NCBI RefSeq assembly: GCF_024752025.1
Contig: NZ_JANTPU010000002.1
Coordinates: 344,421-408,420, forward strand
Reading direction: 5' to 3'
DNA: 64,000 bases
Origin: Pseudidiomarina sp. CB1
Lineage (GTDB): Bacteria > Pseudomonadota > Gammaproteobacteria > Enterobacterales > Alteromonadaceae
The position numbers were made by a program, and so were the translations under genes. Each line of letters starts with the position of its first letter. The first letter of the stretch is position 1. The notes beneath the pieces are model-generated. The model ran no database searches. It was not told the origin of the DNA and saw only the letters and a list, made by a program, of their open reading frames with translations. Shown piece by piece: positions 35,737 to 48,610 of this stretch.

Positions 35737-37850
<2,114 letters not shown>

Positions 37851-37851
<1 letters not shown>

Positions 37852-40046
37852 TGGAAGCACTGCTCAGGCTAAGGATTGCCTGTGGTGCAGCACTGTTAGC
37901 GGTGGCAGGTTCTGCCACCGCGCAACAGAATGACACCCAGGATGAAGTGGTCGCGAAACAAATAGTTCCTGATGAAGTGATTACTGTGGTCGCCCACCGC
38001 CAGCCTCGACAACTGAATGAAGTAGCTGGCACGGTTAGTGTCATTAGCGCCGAAGAACTGGCGCGTGACTTAGTCTTAAATGCGAACGATTTGGTTCGTT
38101 ACGAAATGGGAGTAGAGCTTGATGACACTAGTTCTCGCTTTGGTCACAGCGGTTTTCGTATCCGTGGTATTGGTGGTAACCGCACCGCCATTGTCGTCGA
38201 TCAAGTAGCTATTGCTGATCGCTTTGCCGTCGGCAGCTTCTCTGACACGGGGCGTGGCTTGCTCGATTTGGGCTTGGCGAACCGTGTCGAGATTCTGCGT
38301 GGGCCAGCGTCAACCTTGTATGGCAGTGATGCACTGGGTGGCGTAGTCGCCATCGAAACGCTCAGTGCTGATGATGTACTTTATAACGGTAAACGCGGCA
38401 CGCACTTGCGGCTAGGCGCTGCAAGCGACGCACAGCGCGGTTATGGGCGTGTTGCCACAGCGTTGAGTGATGGCGACCATAGCGTGTTACTGGCTGGGGC
38501 TGCGCAGTATCGTGAGGAGCGTGATGCCGCCGCTGCGACGACGCTCGATCAGCAACGCGTACGGCAAACAGGCGCCTTGCTGAAATGGCAAACCTATGCC
38601 GATGTTGGCGTTTGGCAAGTCAGCTTTGATGCCCTTCGTGAAACCCGTGACACGGCTATTTTTCATAGCTTAGGCAGTGGCCGTCAAGCGAGCACCACAG
38701 CACTTAGCGGTGATGACGAACGCTACGAGTGGCGGGCCATTTTGCGGTTACGCACTGAGCCAAACGTGCTGGCCGACCGCGGTGAGTGGCGTTTGTTTGT
38801 ACAAGAGGCGCAAACTCAGCAGCATTCTTTTGAAGAACGCGGAATATTAGCAGAACCATTAAGTATTTATCGTGGTTTTCGTTATGACTATGACAACTAT
38901 GGTCTAGCCGCAGATCTTGAAAGTGATTGGCGGTGGGGGGATGTACGACACCGCATGGGTTATGGCTTTGAAGTTAGTCGTGCAGAAGTTTGGGACGAGC
39001 GTGATGCTTGGCAATGGAATCAAACGCAACAAACGTCCACGACGATCCTGCTCGGTGAAACCTTTCCGTTGCGTGACTTTCCGCGTAGCAAGATCAATGA
39101 GCTTGGCTTATATCTCCATGATGAAATCAAGTTGTGGCGAAACGGCCCAAGCTTAAGTCCTGGCCTGCGTTATGAACGTTACGTGCTGCGTACACAAGAC
39201 GATCCATTATTTGCCGAGCGCTATCCAAATAGTGATGTTACCGATTTAACGCACGATGCGTGGTTGCCAAAACTAGGTTTACTCTGGCCATTGAATGATC
39301 AGGCTGAATGGTTTGCGCAGTATGCACGAGGTTACCGTGCTCCGCCGTTCGCTGACGTCAATGTCGGGTTGTATTATCCGCAGTTCCGAGTGCTTGCGAT
39401 TGCAAACCCGGCTCTACAACCGGAACGTGGTTACACATTTGAAACTGGCGTGCGATGGCGCTCGGCTGAATCCCGGGCGAGTGTGACGGCGTTTCACAAT
39501 CGTTACAGTGACTTCATCGATAGTCGTGCTTCACTCGGCTTTGACCCACAGCGGGGATTACTCATCTTTCAATCGGTTAACCGCGAAAAAGTCGTCGTTG
39601 AGGGCATCGAAGCAAGTTGGGAACACGATTGGACACCAAGGTGGTCAAGCGAGCTTTGGTTGCAGTCAATCCGTAGTGAAGACAAAACCACTGGCGCGGC
39701 AGTTGCAGCGGTGAGCCCGTCGTCCATGTTAGCGGCCATACGTTATACGCCAGAAAGTTTGCGTTGGGATAGCCGCTTGGTGTTGCGCGCACAACGTGGG
39801 CAAAAGCAACTTTTCAACGCTGACGATGAGGCGCTCTTTGCTGCCCCTGGGTATGCGACGCTGGATTGGCTCGTGCAATGGTACCCAAGTGCCGACATCC
39901 GCGTTGGTGCTGGGCTATTGAACCTTACTGATAGAACCTATTGGCAGGCGGCGCAAGTAAGTAGCTACCCTGAAAATGATCCTATCTTGCCGGTATTGTC
40001 ACAACCAGGGCGTCATGTGCGTGTGACACTTGACGTACGTTTTTAG
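37851..40046 (+). CDS. TonB-dependent outer membrane receptor
   Basis: 731-residue receptor: signal peptide ending SATA, a TonB-box-like DEVITVVAHR, plug domain (VSVISAEELARDLVLNANDLVRYEMG, FRIRGIGGNRTAIVVDQV, VEILRGPASTLYGSDALGG), and a 22-strand barrel ending in VRVTLDVRF. The sequence style is that of the haem/haemoglobin receptor family. The ATG overlaps the nirS stop (TGATG) with GAGG 7 bases upstream, so it is coupled to nirS. This suggests uptake of haem, iron or copper for denitrification; the ligand is an inference. Confidence 0.88.
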
Positions 40047-40065
40047 TAAAAACTAAAAAATTTTA

Positions 40066-40094
40066 TTGACAAGCGTGCCGTTCGCCTCTATATC
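40066..40094 (+). promoter_or_regulatory. sigma-70 promoter of maoP
   Basis: TTGACA (40066-40071), a 17-base spacer and TATATC (40089-40094), about 60 bases before the maoP ATG. A near-consensus constitutive promoter placed right after the receptor gene. Confidence 0.75.
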
Positions 40095-40155
40095 GTCAGT
40101 GTCGCAAGAGGCGAACGATTTTCCCTGTAGTTGTTGGTCTGGAGGAAGGCACACA

Positions 40156-40521
40156 ATGGCAACGATCAACCGTGATTTCATCACTAAGAAGCCGTATAAC
40201 GACTTCAAAAACTATCCTTACGGGTTTGCCCGTTCAGGCGATTTTTCTATTCGCGAAGCTGAATTGCTGAGTCAGCATGGAAGTTTGATTGCGGCGCTGA
40301 TGAACGGTGAAGTCGAACCGATGTCAGCCGAAGAGCAGTCATTGTTAGCTGTCGCGCGTGGTGAAAAAGCTGCAGAGACGCCCGTAGAAAAGGCTTGGTC
40401 AAAATATCAGGCGCGTATTAACCGACCTAAAGTTGGAAGTATGTATGGTCGTAGCCGCTATACTGATGATGCTTTCGAGCTCTCAGGCGCAGATGACGAT
40501 GACCTTGTTGTTGAAGACTAA
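40156..40521 (+). CDS. maoP: MaoP/YifE family (DUF413) macrodomain Ori organisation protein
   Basis: 121-residue DUF413 protein. The N-terminal block DFITKKPYNDFKNYPYGFARSGDF and SIREAELLSQHG are family signatures. In E. coli MaoP with the maoS site organises the Ori macrodomain. ATG 40156 is preceded by GGAGGAAGG; the longer frame from 40066 starts within the promoter. The C-terminus is acidic (ELSGADDDDLVVED). It is followed by a bidirectional terminator. Confidence 0.88.
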   Translation: MATINRDFITKKPYNDFKNYPYGFARSGDFSIREAELLSQHGSLIAALMNGEVEPMSAEEQSLLAVARGEKAAETPVEKAWSKYQARINRPKVGSMYGRSRYTDDAFELSGADDDDLVVED

Positions 40522-40526
40522 CTAAA

Positions 40527-40565
40527 AAAACCGCGCTGGCCTCAAAGAAAAGGTCGCGCGGTTTT
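40527..40565. terminator. bidirectional terminator between maoP and purD
   Basis: Perfect 10-bp inverted repeat AAAACCGCGC / GCGCGGTTTT with a 19-base loop, between convergent stops, with A/T runs on both sides. Confidence 0.8.
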
Positions 40566-40570
40566 CTCGC

Positions 40571-41860
40571 TTAAGCGCCTTCGCGACGAATGGCGCGGTG
40601 TGCAATATCGGTTCGATAATACACGTCATCCCAGGTAATTTTGTCGACGCCTGCATAGGCTTTTTGCTGCGCTAAGCTTACCGAGTCAGCAATTGCCGTA
40701 ACACACAATACGCGTCCACCAGCTGTGACAATATCGCCATTTTCTAAGCGTTTCGTTCCGGCGTGGAAAACTTTGGTATCACTCGTATCGGCGTCCTGCA
40801 AGCCACTGATCACCTTACCTTTCGCATAGCTTTCAGGGTAACCACCAGCAGCCATAACCACACCTACTGTCGCGCGCGGATCAAAGTCAATGACTTGTTC
40901 AGCTAGCTTACCGTCACAAGCAGCTAAGCACAGTTCTACTAGATCTGATTGCAAACGCATCATGATGGGCTGAGTTTCTGGGTCACCGAAGCGGCAATTG
41001 TACTCGAGAACCTTAGCGGTACCGTCGGGAGCAATCATCAATCCAGCATAGAGGAAACCTGTGTAGGGATGACCTTCAGCGGCCATACCTTGCACGGTCG
41101 GCTCAATCACATGGTCCATCACCCAGTTATGTACTTCAGGCGTCACCACGGGTGCAGGAGAATAGGCTCCCATCCCACCAGTGTTCGGTCCTTTATCGCC
41201 GTTGTCACGTGCTTTGTGGTCTTGGCTACTGGCAAAAGCCAATGCTGTTTTACCATCGACCATAACGATAAAGCTCGCCTCTTCGCCGACCAAGAACTCT
41301 TCGATGACGACGCGGCTACCGGCGTCACCAAAACGGTTACCCGCGAGCATATCGTCAATTGCGGCAAAAGCTTGTGCTTCAGTTTCGGCAATAATCACGC
41401 CTTTACCTGCCGCTAGGCCATCGGCTTTGATGACGATGGGTGTACCTTGGGCACGCACATAGTCTTTCGCAGCGTTAACATCGGTGAAGGTGCCATAAGC
41501 TGCAGTTGGAATCTGGTGGCGCGCCAAAAAATCCTTGCTGAACGCTTTTGAACCTTCCAGTTGTGCGGCGCCTTGAGTCGGACCAAAGATATTCAGGCCC
41601 GCTGCGGTAAAGGTGTCGACTACACCTGCAACAAGTGGTGCTTCAGGACCAACGATGGTGAGACCTACGGCATGTTCTTGCGCAAATTGGAGTAAGCCTT
41701 GGATATCATCAGCGGCAATCGCCACATTTTCGAGTTTTAGTTCCGTTGCAGTGCCGGCATTACCGGGTGCGACAAAGACAGTTTCAACCTGCGGCGATTG
41801 CGCCGCTTTCCATGCTAGCGCATGCTCACGGCCACCGCCGCCAATCACAAGTACATTCAT
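40571..41860 (-). CDS. purD: phosphoribosylamine-glycine ligase
   Basis: 429-residue ATP-grasp enzyme, step 2 of de novo purine synthesis. Motifs: MNVLVIGGGGREHALAWKAA, VGPEAPLVAGVVD, KADGLAAGKGVIIAET and the signature CRFGDPETQPIM. Standard length. It lies downstream of purH with one lipoprotein-like methyltransferase gene between them, an unusual insertion into the common purH-purD pair. Confidence 0.97.
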   Translation of the reverse strand: MNVLVIGGGGREHALAWKAAQSPQVETVFVAPGNAGTATELKLENVAIAADDIQGLLQFAQEHAVGLTIVGPEAPLVAGVVDTFTAAGLNIFGPTQGAAQLEGSKAFSKDFLARHQIPTAAYGTFTDVNAAKDYVRAQGTPIVIKADGLAAGKGVIIAETEAQAFAAIDDMLAGNRFGDAGSRVVIEEFLVGEEASFIVMVDGKTALAFASSQDHKARDNGDKGPNTGGMGAYSPAPVVTPEVHNWVMDHVIEPTVQGMAAEGHPYTGFLYAGLMIAPDGTAKVLEYNCRFGDPETQPIMMRLQSDLVELCLAACDGKLAEQVIDFDPRATVGVVMAAGGYPESYAKGKVISGLQDADTSDTKVFHAGTKRLENGDIVTAGGRVLCVTAIADSVSLAQQKAYAGVDKITWDDVYYRTDIAHRAIRREGA

Positions 41861-41884
41861 GTCGTATCGACTCTCTTGTTTTGC

Positions 41885-42733
41885 TTATGAGGAAGATTCA
41901 GGTTTCTTAAATTTCAAGGTAAAGCGGTCACTTTCGCCAATCCCTTGATAGCGTTCACGGTCTTGCTCACCTAATCCCAAGGTAGGTGGTAAGGTCCACA
42001 CCCCACGTGGATGATCGGCGTTATCATCAGGGTTTGCGTTAATATCGCTGGCTTTCACGAACACAAAACCAGCCGCTTCGGCCGCGCGCACAGCTAGGCT
42101 TTGTTTCATGTAGCCGGAGCTGTCCATATGCGTATTGGGGCGGCTTTCAGGTAAACGGTGATCGACAACACCTAAAATACCACCAGGCTTTAAAGCCTTA
42201 TAAAACGTTGCGAATGCGGCTTTGACGCCGTCTTCGCCGGCGTTCATGTACCAATTATGTAAATTACGGAAGGTCAACACGCGGTCAGCCGAACCTGCTG
42301 GGGCGATCTCACTGTTTTCGAGCGGTGCAAATTCGGTTACCACGATCTTGCTAAAAGCAGGGTCTTTAGCAACTCTCTCGTTAAAAGCCTGCCGCGAGTT
42401 AACGTAATACTCACGGGTTTCTGATTGCGGAAAGTGAGCCGCATAAAGTTTGCCCTGTTCCTTGAGATACGGCGCAAGGATTTCGGTGTACCAGCCACCG
42501 CCTGGCCAAATTTCGACGACGGTCATATCTGGTTCGACTTCGAAGAAGGTCAGTGTCTCGATGGGATGGCGATGCCGATCTCGACTCAGGTTGTCAGCCG
42601 AACGTGCTGGGTTGTTATTGACTGCTTGCTCTAGGCTCATCGCACTCGTGTCCGCTGAGTCAGTGTTCTCAGAACAAGCGGCAAGCAGGCTCACGCTCGC
42701 CGCTAAGGTTATCATTGCTAAGAAGTTTTTCAT
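41885..42733 (-). CDS. predicted lipoprotein with class I methyltransferase fold
   Basis: 282 aa. The N-terminus has a signal peptide and lipobox (SLLAACSENTDSAD), which predicts export and lipid anchoring. The body is a Rossmann methyltransferase-like domain of the COG4798 type: VVEIWPGGGWYTEILAPYL (SAM-loop position), DRVLTFRNLHNWYM and LKPGGILGVVDHR. S-adenosylmethionine is not expected in the periplasm, so either the domain has another role or a ligand is supplied. AAGGAAG precedes the ATG. It sits between purH and purD without an evident link to purines. Confidence 0.78.
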   Translation of the reverse strand: MKNFLAMITLAASVSLLAACSENTDSADTSAMSLEQAVNNNPARSADNLSRDRHRHPIETLTFFEVEPDMTVVEIWPGGGWYTEILAPYLKEQGKLYAAHFPQSETREYYVNSRQAFNERVAKDPAFSKIVVTEFAPLENSEIAPAGSADRVLTFRNLHNWYMNAGEDGVKAAFATFYKALKPGGILGVVDHRLPESRPNTHMDSSGYMKQSLAVRAAEAAGFVFVKASDINANPDDNADHPRGVWTLPPTLGLGEQDRERYQGIGESDRFTLKFKKPESSS

Positions 42734-42812
42734 GGTTACTTCCTTATGTTGCTGCTATCGACGGATAGGTTAGGTTTAATCCTAGACGGCGTAGCGCAGA
42801 ACGGCAATGTTA

Positions 42813-44384
42813 TTAATGACGGAAGTGGCGCATGCCGGTGAAGACCATGGCAATGCCGTGCTCGTCTGCCGCGGCAATGATTTCGTCATCACGAATTGAA
42901 CCACCAGGCTGAATAATCGCTTTAATACCCGCTGCTGCCGCCGCATCAATACCGTCCCGGAACGGGAAGAAGGCGTCGGATGCCATAACGCTACCGGCGA
43001 CTTCAAGGTTTTCATCAGCAGCTTTTATGCCCGCGATTTTGGCACTGTAAACACGACTCATTTGGCCTGCACCGACACCGATGGTCATGCCGTCTTTGGC
43101 ATAGACAATGGCATTGGATTTCACAAATTTGGCAACTTTCCAGCAGAACAGTAAATCTTTGAGTTGGTCAGCGGTCGGCTGCACCTTGCTCACCACTTTT
43201 AAGTCTTGTTCGGTGATCTCGCCAAGGTCAGCATCTTGCACTAATAAGCCACCATTGACGCGCTTAAAGTCAAAGCTTGCAGCTCGCTGTGCTGGCCATT
43301 GACCACATGATAACAAGCGAACGTTAGCTTTCGCTGCTACGACCTGCTGCGCTTCAGCACTTACACTAGGGGCAATAATGACCTCAACGAATTGGCGGTC
43401 AATAATGGCTTTCGCTGTCGCTTCGTCAAGTTCACGGTTGAAGGCGATGATGCCGCCAAATGCTGACGTTGGATCAGTTTTGAAGGCACGGTCATAAGCA
43501 GACGAGATATCGTCGCCAATTGCTACGCCGCATGGGTTTGCATGTTTAACGATAACGCAAGCCGGTTCGGCGAAGGATTTCACACACTCCAGCGCGGCAT
43601 CGGTGTCAGCAATGTTGTTGAACGACAATGCTTTACCTTGCAACTGCTGAGCAGTGGCAACCGAAGCTTCGTGTGGCTCTGCTTCGACGTAAAAAGCCGC
43701 CTGTTGATGGCTATTTTCGCCGTAGCGTAAATCCTGCTTCTTCTCGAATTGGGCGTTGAAGGTGCGTGGGAATTGGCTTTCTTGTTGCGGCAAACGCGCG
43801 CCAAAGTAATTGGCAATCATACCGTCGTAGTGCGCCGTGTGCTCGAAGGCGCGAATAGCAAGATCGAAACGGGTGTCGAAGGTCAGGCTGTTGTTATTAG
43901 CATCCATTTCGGCAATCACCCGCTCATAATCGCGTGCATTGACCACAATGGTGACGTCTTGATGGTTTTTCGCGGCAGCACGAACCATTGTTGGGCCGCC
44001 AATATCGATGTTCTCAACGGCGTCTGCATGTGAACAGTTTGGATCGGCTACCGTTTTTGCAAATGGATACAGGTTTACCACGACCATATCGATAGCGGCG
44101 ATACCTTGTTCAGCCATTACTGCGTCGTCGGTGCCGCGCCGCGCTAAAATGCCGCCATGGATTTTCGGGTGCAACGTTTTAACCCGACCGTTCATGATTT
44201 CTTCTTGACCGGTGTGTTCGGAAACATCGGTAACAGGGATATTGTTGTCACGCAGCAGACGCGCTGTTCCACCTGTGGAGAGGAGTTGCACACCACGTTG
44301 TTGCAAGGCTTGTGCAAATTCAATAATGCCAGTCTTGTCCGATACACTTAAGAGCGCACGTTGAATAGGTCGAAAATCCATCAT
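42813..44384 (-). CDS. purH: bifunctional AICAR formyltransferase / IMP cyclohydrolase
   Basis: Last two steps of IMP synthesis (523 aa). N-terminal IMPCH domain: [23 protein letters not shown] and [14 protein letters not shown]-terminal AICARFT domain: [49 protein letters not shown] and [12 protein letters not shown]. The start is ATG 44384 or the adjacent ATG 44381; an upstream in-frame GTG adds two residues. fis lies upstream on the same strand with a terminator between, so purH has its own promoter. Confidence 0.96.
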   Translation of the reverse strand: MMDFRPIQRALLSVSDKTGIIEFAQALQQRGVQLLSTGGTARLLRDNNIPVTDVSEHTGQEEIMNGRVKTLHPKIHGGILARRGTDDAVMAEQGIAAIDMVVVNLYPFAKTVADPNCSHADAVENIDIGGPTMVRAAAKNHQDVTIVVNARDYERVIAEMDANNNSLTFDTRFDLAIRAFEHTAHYDGMIANYFGARLPQQESQFPRTFNAQFEKKQDLRYGENSHQQAAFYVEAEPHEASVATAQQLQGKALSFNNIADTDAALECVKSFAEPACVIVKHANPCGVAIGDDISSAYDRAFKTDPTSAFGGIIAFNRELDEATAKAIIDRQFVEVIIAPSVSAEAQQVVAAKANVRLLSCGQWPAQRAASFDFKRVNGGLLVQDADLGEITEQDLKVVSKVQPTADQLKDLLFCWKVAKFVKSNAIVYAKDGMTIGVGAGQMSRVYSAKIAGIKAADENLEVAGSVMASDAFFPFRDGIDAAAAAGIKAIIQPGGSIRDDEIIAAADEHGIAMVFTGMRHFRH

Positions 44385-44424
44385 GGTCACCGTTAAATTT
44401 CAATAAACTACTGTTCTCAAAACA

Positions 44425-44451
44425 AAAAAGAGCACACAAGGCGCTCTTTTT
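44425..44451 (-). terminator. intrinsic terminator after fis
   Basis: 9-bp inverted repeat (AAAAAGAGC / GCTCTTTTT) with a 9-base loop, followed on the minus strand by a T-run, 11 bases after the fis stop. Confidence 0.8.
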
Positions 44452-44461
44452 CAGGGGGCAA

Positions 44462-44755
44462 TTAATTCATGCCGTACTTTTTCAATTTCTTACGCAACGT
44501 GCCGCGGTTGATGCCCAGCATGGTCGCTGCACGGGTTTGATTACCGCGCGTATAGGTCATGACCTCTTCCAGCAACGGCGCTTCGACTTCAGCGAGCACC
44601 AACTCGTACAACTCTTCAGGGTCTTGGCCGTCAAGTTGTTTCAGGAATGAGTTTAATGCTTGCTTCACTGAATCGCGCAGCGGTTTTGGCTGGGCGTTAT
44701 TACCAATCGTCGTGAATGGTGAAACTTGGTCACGATTTGCGTTTTGATCAAACAT
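44462..44755 (-). CDS. fis: nucleoid-associated protein Fis
   Basis: 97-residue DNA-bending protein controlling rRNA/tRNA promoters and chromosome topology. The C-terminal helix-turn-helix is [22 protein letters not shown], ending KKYGMN as in other Fis proteins. It lies downstream of dusB, the classic dusB-fis operon. It may act on the tRNA-Gly promoter seen at 12.9 kb, but no site was assigned. Confidence 0.97.
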   Translation of the reverse strand: MFDQNANRDQVSPFTTIGNNAQPKPLRDSVKQALNSFLKQLDGQDPEELYELVLAEVEAPLLEEVMTYTRGNQTRAATMLGINRGTLRKKLKKYGMN

Positions 44756-44774
44756 AGGTGCGCTCTATCTCTTC

Positions 44775-45740
44775 TTAGTTTACTGAGTTAAAAAACGTCG
44801 CCAGTGCATCGATTTGCTCGGCGGCATCCTCGATAGTCACAAATTGGCGGCGAAATTCTGCCGCAGGCTGTTGCTCTTGCAAGTACCAACCCACATGTTT
44901 TCGGGCAATCCGTACACCGGTAAAGTCACCGTAATGTTCATGCAAACGTTTTACATGCCGCATGACCACGTCAGTTACTTCACTCATGCTCGGCTTTGCC
45001 AACTGTTCGCCGGTTGCCAAGTAATGCGCAATTTCGCGAAACAGCCATGGATTACCTTGGGCGCCGCGACCGATCATAATGGCATCGGCACCGGTATAAG
45101 CTAAAACCTCACGAGCTTTAGCTGGAGTTCTGATGTCACCATTAGCAACAACTGGAATCGTCACCGCCTGTTTTATGGCTCGAATGGTGTCGTATTCCGC
45201 TTCTCCTTTGTACATACAAGCACGCGTGCGTCCGTGTACCGCGAGGGACTGAATACCAGCTTGTTCCGCAAGCTGAGCAATAGCAACGCCATTACGATTG
45301 TCAGGATCCCAGCCTGTACGTATCTTCAAGGTGACGGGAACATCTACTGCGTTGACGACCGCATACAAGATGTCTTGCACTAGGTCGGGGTATTGCAGCA
45401 ATGCTGAACCCGCCATCTTTTTATTCACCTTTTTGGCTGGGCAGCCCATGTTGATGTCAATGATCTGCGCGCCATTCGCCACATTATGCTGTGCCGCTTG
45501 CGCCATCAACTCAGGTTCGCACCCAGCGATTTGAACAGCCTTTATACCGGGCTCGTTAGCATGCCCCATGCGCTTTTGCGACTTTTGGGTTTGCCATACG
45601 CGTGGATTACTCGACAGCATCTCAGAGACAGTTAATCCTGCACCAAGCTCATTGCACAGCTGGCGAAAAGGAAGATCTGTGACACCCGCCATGGGTGCTA
45701 AGATCACTGGATTGTCGAGGAGATAAGGTCCGATCCGCAT
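44775..45740 (-). CDS. dusB: tRNA-dihydrouridine synthase B
   Basis: 321-residue FMN-dependent reductase forming dihydrouridine (position 17 in E. coli). Motifs: [41 protein letters not shown] (catalytic Cys), [25 protein letters not shown] and [18 protein letters not shown]. Gap of 19 bases to fis. The 124 bases upstream hold the prmA terminator and a TAAAAT-like -10 followed by a C-rich discriminator, in line with growth-rate control of dusB-fis. Confidence 0.96.
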   Translation of the reverse strand: MRIGPYLLDNPVILAPMAGVTDLPFRQLCNELGAGLTVSEMLSSNPRVWQTQKSQKRMGHANEPGIKAVQIAGCEPELMAQAAQHNVANGAQIIDINMGCPAKKVNKKMAGSALLQYPDLVQDILYAVVNAVDVPVTLKIRTGWDPDNRNGVAIAQLAEQAGIQSLAVHGRTRACMYKGEAEYDTIRAIKQAVTIPVVANGDIRTPAKAREVLAYTGADAIMIGRGAQGNPWLFREIAHYLATGEQLAKPSMSEVTDVVMRHVKRLHEHYGDFTGVRIARKHVGWYLQEQQPAAEFRRQFVTIEDAAEQIDALATFFNSVN

Positions 45741-45797
45741 CGGTTAAAAACTGTTCAACTCAAGGGTCGGAAATTTTAGGGAATTTAGCACAGAAAG

Positions 45798-45830
45798 AAA
45801 AGGCTGTATTTTGTACAAAAGCAGCCTTTT
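45798..45830 (-). terminator. intrinsic terminator after prmA
   Basis: 9-bp inverted repeat AAAAGGCTG / CAGCCTTTT whose loop contains the 12-bp palindrome TTTTGTACAAAA (45809-45820). It is 35 bases beyond the prmA stop, before the dusB promoter region. Confidence 0.75.
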
Positions 45831-45864
45831 TTGCACTTTTTACTCTTGACAATTTAATGACAAG

Positions 45865-46746
45865 CTACTGTTTACGCGTTGCGTGGAGCATTACCCAGTC
45901 ATCTTGCACGGTAGCCGGGTCAAATGTGAAATCAGCGTTATAAGCGTTTTGCACGGCTTCAATTTGCCGTTCAAGGATGCCAGACATCACTAAATCCCCC
46001 TGCGGACCGACATAACCTTTGATGACGGCAGCGAGCTCTTGCAACGGTCCAGCCAAGACGTTGGCCAAAACAATATCGGCCGCCATGGTCGGTTGTTCAC
46101 TCGGCAAATAAACCTCCAAGCGTTCCGCCACGCCGTTCCGTTCAGCGTTTTCGCGGCTGGCGATTAACGCTTGACGATCAATATCGATACCGATCGCGCG
46201 CTCGGCTCCCAATAACAATGCTGCAATTGCCAAAATACCTGATCCACAGCCAAAATCGACGACGGTTTTGCCGCTCAAGTCTTGGCTGTCCAACCATTGC
46301 AAGCAAAGGGCCGTGGTTGGGTGAGTACCAGTACCAAAGGCCATGCCGGGGTCGAGTAGGATATTGACCGCGTTGGGATCTGGAATGTCCCGCCAGCTGG
46401 GGCACACCCATAAACGTTGACCGAACTGAATCGGATGAAAGTTATCCATCCACTCACGTTCCCAGTCTTTGTCTTCGAGCGGGTCGGTTTTATAGTTCAG
46501 GCCATCCTTGAAGTATTTTGATTTGCGTAGGTTTGCCAGCACCGGCTTAAGATCCGCCGCGGCGGGAAAGAGACCCGTCACCAGCGTTTCTTGCCAATAC
46601 AGCACTTCACCGAGTGGCGGCTCAAAAATGGGATTGTCTTGCGCATCGCGATAGGTCACCGCCATAGCGCCGTTGCCCTGCAACATGTCACCGACCAGCG
46701 GTGCATGTTGCTCAGGCGCAGATACCGTAAGCTGAATCCATGGCAT
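45865..46746 (-). CDS. prmA: ribosomal protein L11 methyltransferase
   Basis: 293-residue SAM methyltransferase trimethylating ribosomal protein L11. The N-terminal domain begins MPWIQLTVSAPEQHAPLVGDML. The C-terminal domain has DPGMAFGTGTHPTTALCLQWL, VVDFGCGSGILAIAALLLGA and the catalytic NVLAGPL. It follows accC by 5 bases; the order accB-accC-prmA-dusB-fis is widespread in gammaproteobacteria. Confidence 0.96.
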   Translation of the reverse strand: MPWIQLTVSAPEQHAPLVGDMLQGNGAMAVTYRDAQDNPIFEPPLGEVLYWQETLVTGLFPAAADLKPVLANLRKSKYFKDGLNYKTDPLEDKDWEREWMDNFHPIQFGQRLWVCPSWRDIPDPNAVNILLDPGMAFGTGTHPTTALCLQWLDSQDLSGKTVVDFGCGSGILAIAALLLGAERAIGIDIDRQALIASRENAERNGVAERLEVYLPSEQPTMAADIVLANVLAGPLQELAAVIKGYVGPQGDLVMSGILERQIEAVQNAYNADFTFDPATVQDDWVMLHATRKQ

Positions 46747-46751
46747 GGGGG

Positions 46752-48101
46752 TTAATGACCACCCATGCCAAGTTTCTTCTCGAGATAGTGGATGTTCGTG
46801 CCACCATGCTGGAAGTTTTCATCAGCCATAATGTCTTTCTGTAATGGTACGTTGGTTTTGATACCTTCAATGATAAGCTCACTCAAAGCATTGCGCATGC
46901 GTGCAATTGCCACATCACGGTTTTCGCCGTAGGTGATGAGTTTACCAATCATCGAGTCGTAGTTCGGCGGCACTTTGTAGTCCGCGTAGACGTGTGAATC
47001 CCAACGCACACCCAAGCCACCCGGCGGATGGAAGCGAGTGATTAATCCCGGCGATGGAACGAAGGTATTTGGATCTTCGGCATTGATACGGCATTCCACC
47101 GCATGGCCTCGAATCACTACGTCTTCTTGTGAGAATGACAGCGGACGACCGGCAGCGATGCGTAACTGCTCTTTGATCAAATCAATGCCGGTAACCATTT
47201 CGGTAACCGGGTGTTCTACCTGAATACGGGTGTTCATTTCAATAAAGTAGAACTCGCCGTTCTCATAGAGAAACTCGAAGGTACCAGCGCCGCGGTAACC
47301 AATTTCCAAGCAGGCTTTGGCACAACGCTCGCCGATGTACTTGCGCATTTCTGCAGTAATTCCAGGAGCAGGCGCTTCTTCCACGACTTTTTGGTGACGA
47401 CGTTGCATCGAGCAGTCCCGTTCACCAAGGTAAACAGCGTTGCCTTGACCATCGGCGAGTACTTGGATCTCAATGTGGCGTGGATTCTCAAGGAATTTTT
47501 CCATGTACACCATTGAGTTCCCAAATGCCGCACCAGCTTCTGCTTGCGTGGTACTAATGGCGCGAATGAGTTCTTCTTCTTTGCGCACAACGCGCATACC
47601 ACGACCGCCACCACCACCGGCAGCTTTAACGATCACTGGGTAGCCAATGCGCTTGGCGATTTTTAAGTTCTTTTCTTCATCGTCGCCAAGTGGGCCACCT
47701 GAGCCAGGTACGCAAGGAACGCCAGCTTTTTTCATCGCTTCAATGGCAGAAACTTTATCGCCCATTAAGCGGATCACATCAGCCGTTGGACCGACAAAAA
47801 TGAAACCTGAATTTTCCACCTGTTCGGCAAAGTCAGCGTTTTCCGCAAGGAAGCCGTAGCCAGGGTGGATGGCAGCTGCGTCGGTTATCTCAGCAGCACT
47901 AATAATGCGCGGAATATTTAAGTAACTCTCGTTGGCTGGTGCATTACCGATACAAATCGATTCATCCGCCAACAGCACGTGTTTGAGATTACGGTCAACC
48001 GTCGAGTGCACCGCAACCGTCTTGATACCGAGCTCCTTGCATGCACGTAACACGCGCAAGGCAATTTCACCTCGGTTTGCAATGACAACCTTATCTAACA
48101 T
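46752..48101 (-). CDS. accC: acetyl-CoA carboxylase, biotin carboxylase subunit
   Basis: 449-residue ATP-grasp enzyme carboxylating biotin on AccB. Motifs: [30 protein letters not shown] (ATP loop), [20 protein letters not shown] and [16 protein letters not shown]. Standard length. It lies 23 bases after accB, in the aroQ-accB-accC operon. Confidence 0.97.
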   Translation of the reverse strand: MLDKVVIANRGEIALRVLRACKELGIKTVAVHSTVDRNLKHVLLADESICIGNAPANESYLNIPRIISAAEITDAAAIHPGYGFLAENADFAEQVENSGFIFVGPTADVIRLMGDKVSAIEAMKKAGVPCVPGSGGPLGDDEEKNLKIAKRIGYPVIVKAAGGGGGRGMRVVRKEEELIRAISTTQAEAGAAFGNSMVYMEKFLENPRHIEIQVLADGQGNAVYLGERDCSMQRRHQKVVEEAPAPGITAEMRKYIGERCAKACLEIGYRGAGTFEFLYENGEFYFIEMNTRIQVEHPVTEMVTGIDLIKEQLRIAAGRPLSFSQEDVVIRGHAVECRINAEDPNTFVPSPGLITRFHPPGGLGVRWDSHVYADYKVPPNYDSMIGKLITYGENRDVAIARMRNALSELIIEGIKTNVPLQKDIMADENFQHGGTNIHYLEKKLGMGGH

Positions 48102-48124
48102 GATGATGTCCTGATTTGTGGTGT

Positions 48125-48583
48125 TTACTCGATCACGAATAGCGGCTGGTCGAACTCAACAGGCTCGCCATTCTCAACGAGGATTTGTTTCACCACGCCG
48201 CCTTTGTCCGCTTCGATTTGGTTCATCATCTTCATGGCTTCAACGATACACAGGGTATCGCCAGCTTTGACTTGTTGCCCAACGCTAACGAAATCGTTTG
48301 CGCCAGGAGCTGGCGCGGCATAAAAAGTACCGACCATTGGCGAACGGACAATATGACCGCTCAATTCAGGTTCTGCGGCTTCAACTGGAGCTGCTGGAGC
48401 GGCAGGCGCTGGAGCAGGTGCTGCAGGGGCGTGCATTGGCGCTGGTTGATAATGCATTGGCGCTGCCATTTGGCTGCCACCACGGTGGATACGAACCGAC
48501 TCTTCACCTTCGGTGATTTCAAGTTCGGCGATACCTGATTCTTCGACCAGTTCAATTAATTTTTTGATTTTACGAATATCCAT
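48125..48583 (-). CDS. accB: acetyl-CoA carboxylase, biotin carboxyl carrier protein
   Basis: 152 aa. N-terminal [22 protein letters not shown], then a flexible Ala/Pro linker (residues about 43-80). The C-terminal biotinyl domain has the biotin lysine in [11 protein letters not shown]. Subunit of acetyl-CoA carboxylase, the first step of fatty acid synthesis, which also supplies malonyl-CoA for the polyene cluster. Confidence 0.97.
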   Translation of the reverse strand: MDIRKIKKLIELVEESGIAELEITEGEESVRIHRGGSQMAAPMHYQPAPMHAPAAPAPAPAAPAAPVEAAEPELSGHIVRSPMVGTFYAAPAPGANDFVSVGQQVKAGDTLCIVEAMKMMNQIEADKGGVVKQILVENGEPVEFDQPLFVIE

Positions 48584-48610
48584 GATCTGTTGTGACCCCG
48601 TAGATAATAG

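Noticed and set aside
44391..44424. PurR-type operator upstream of purH
   Set aside because: No match to the ACGCAAACGTTTNCGT consensus was found in the leader.
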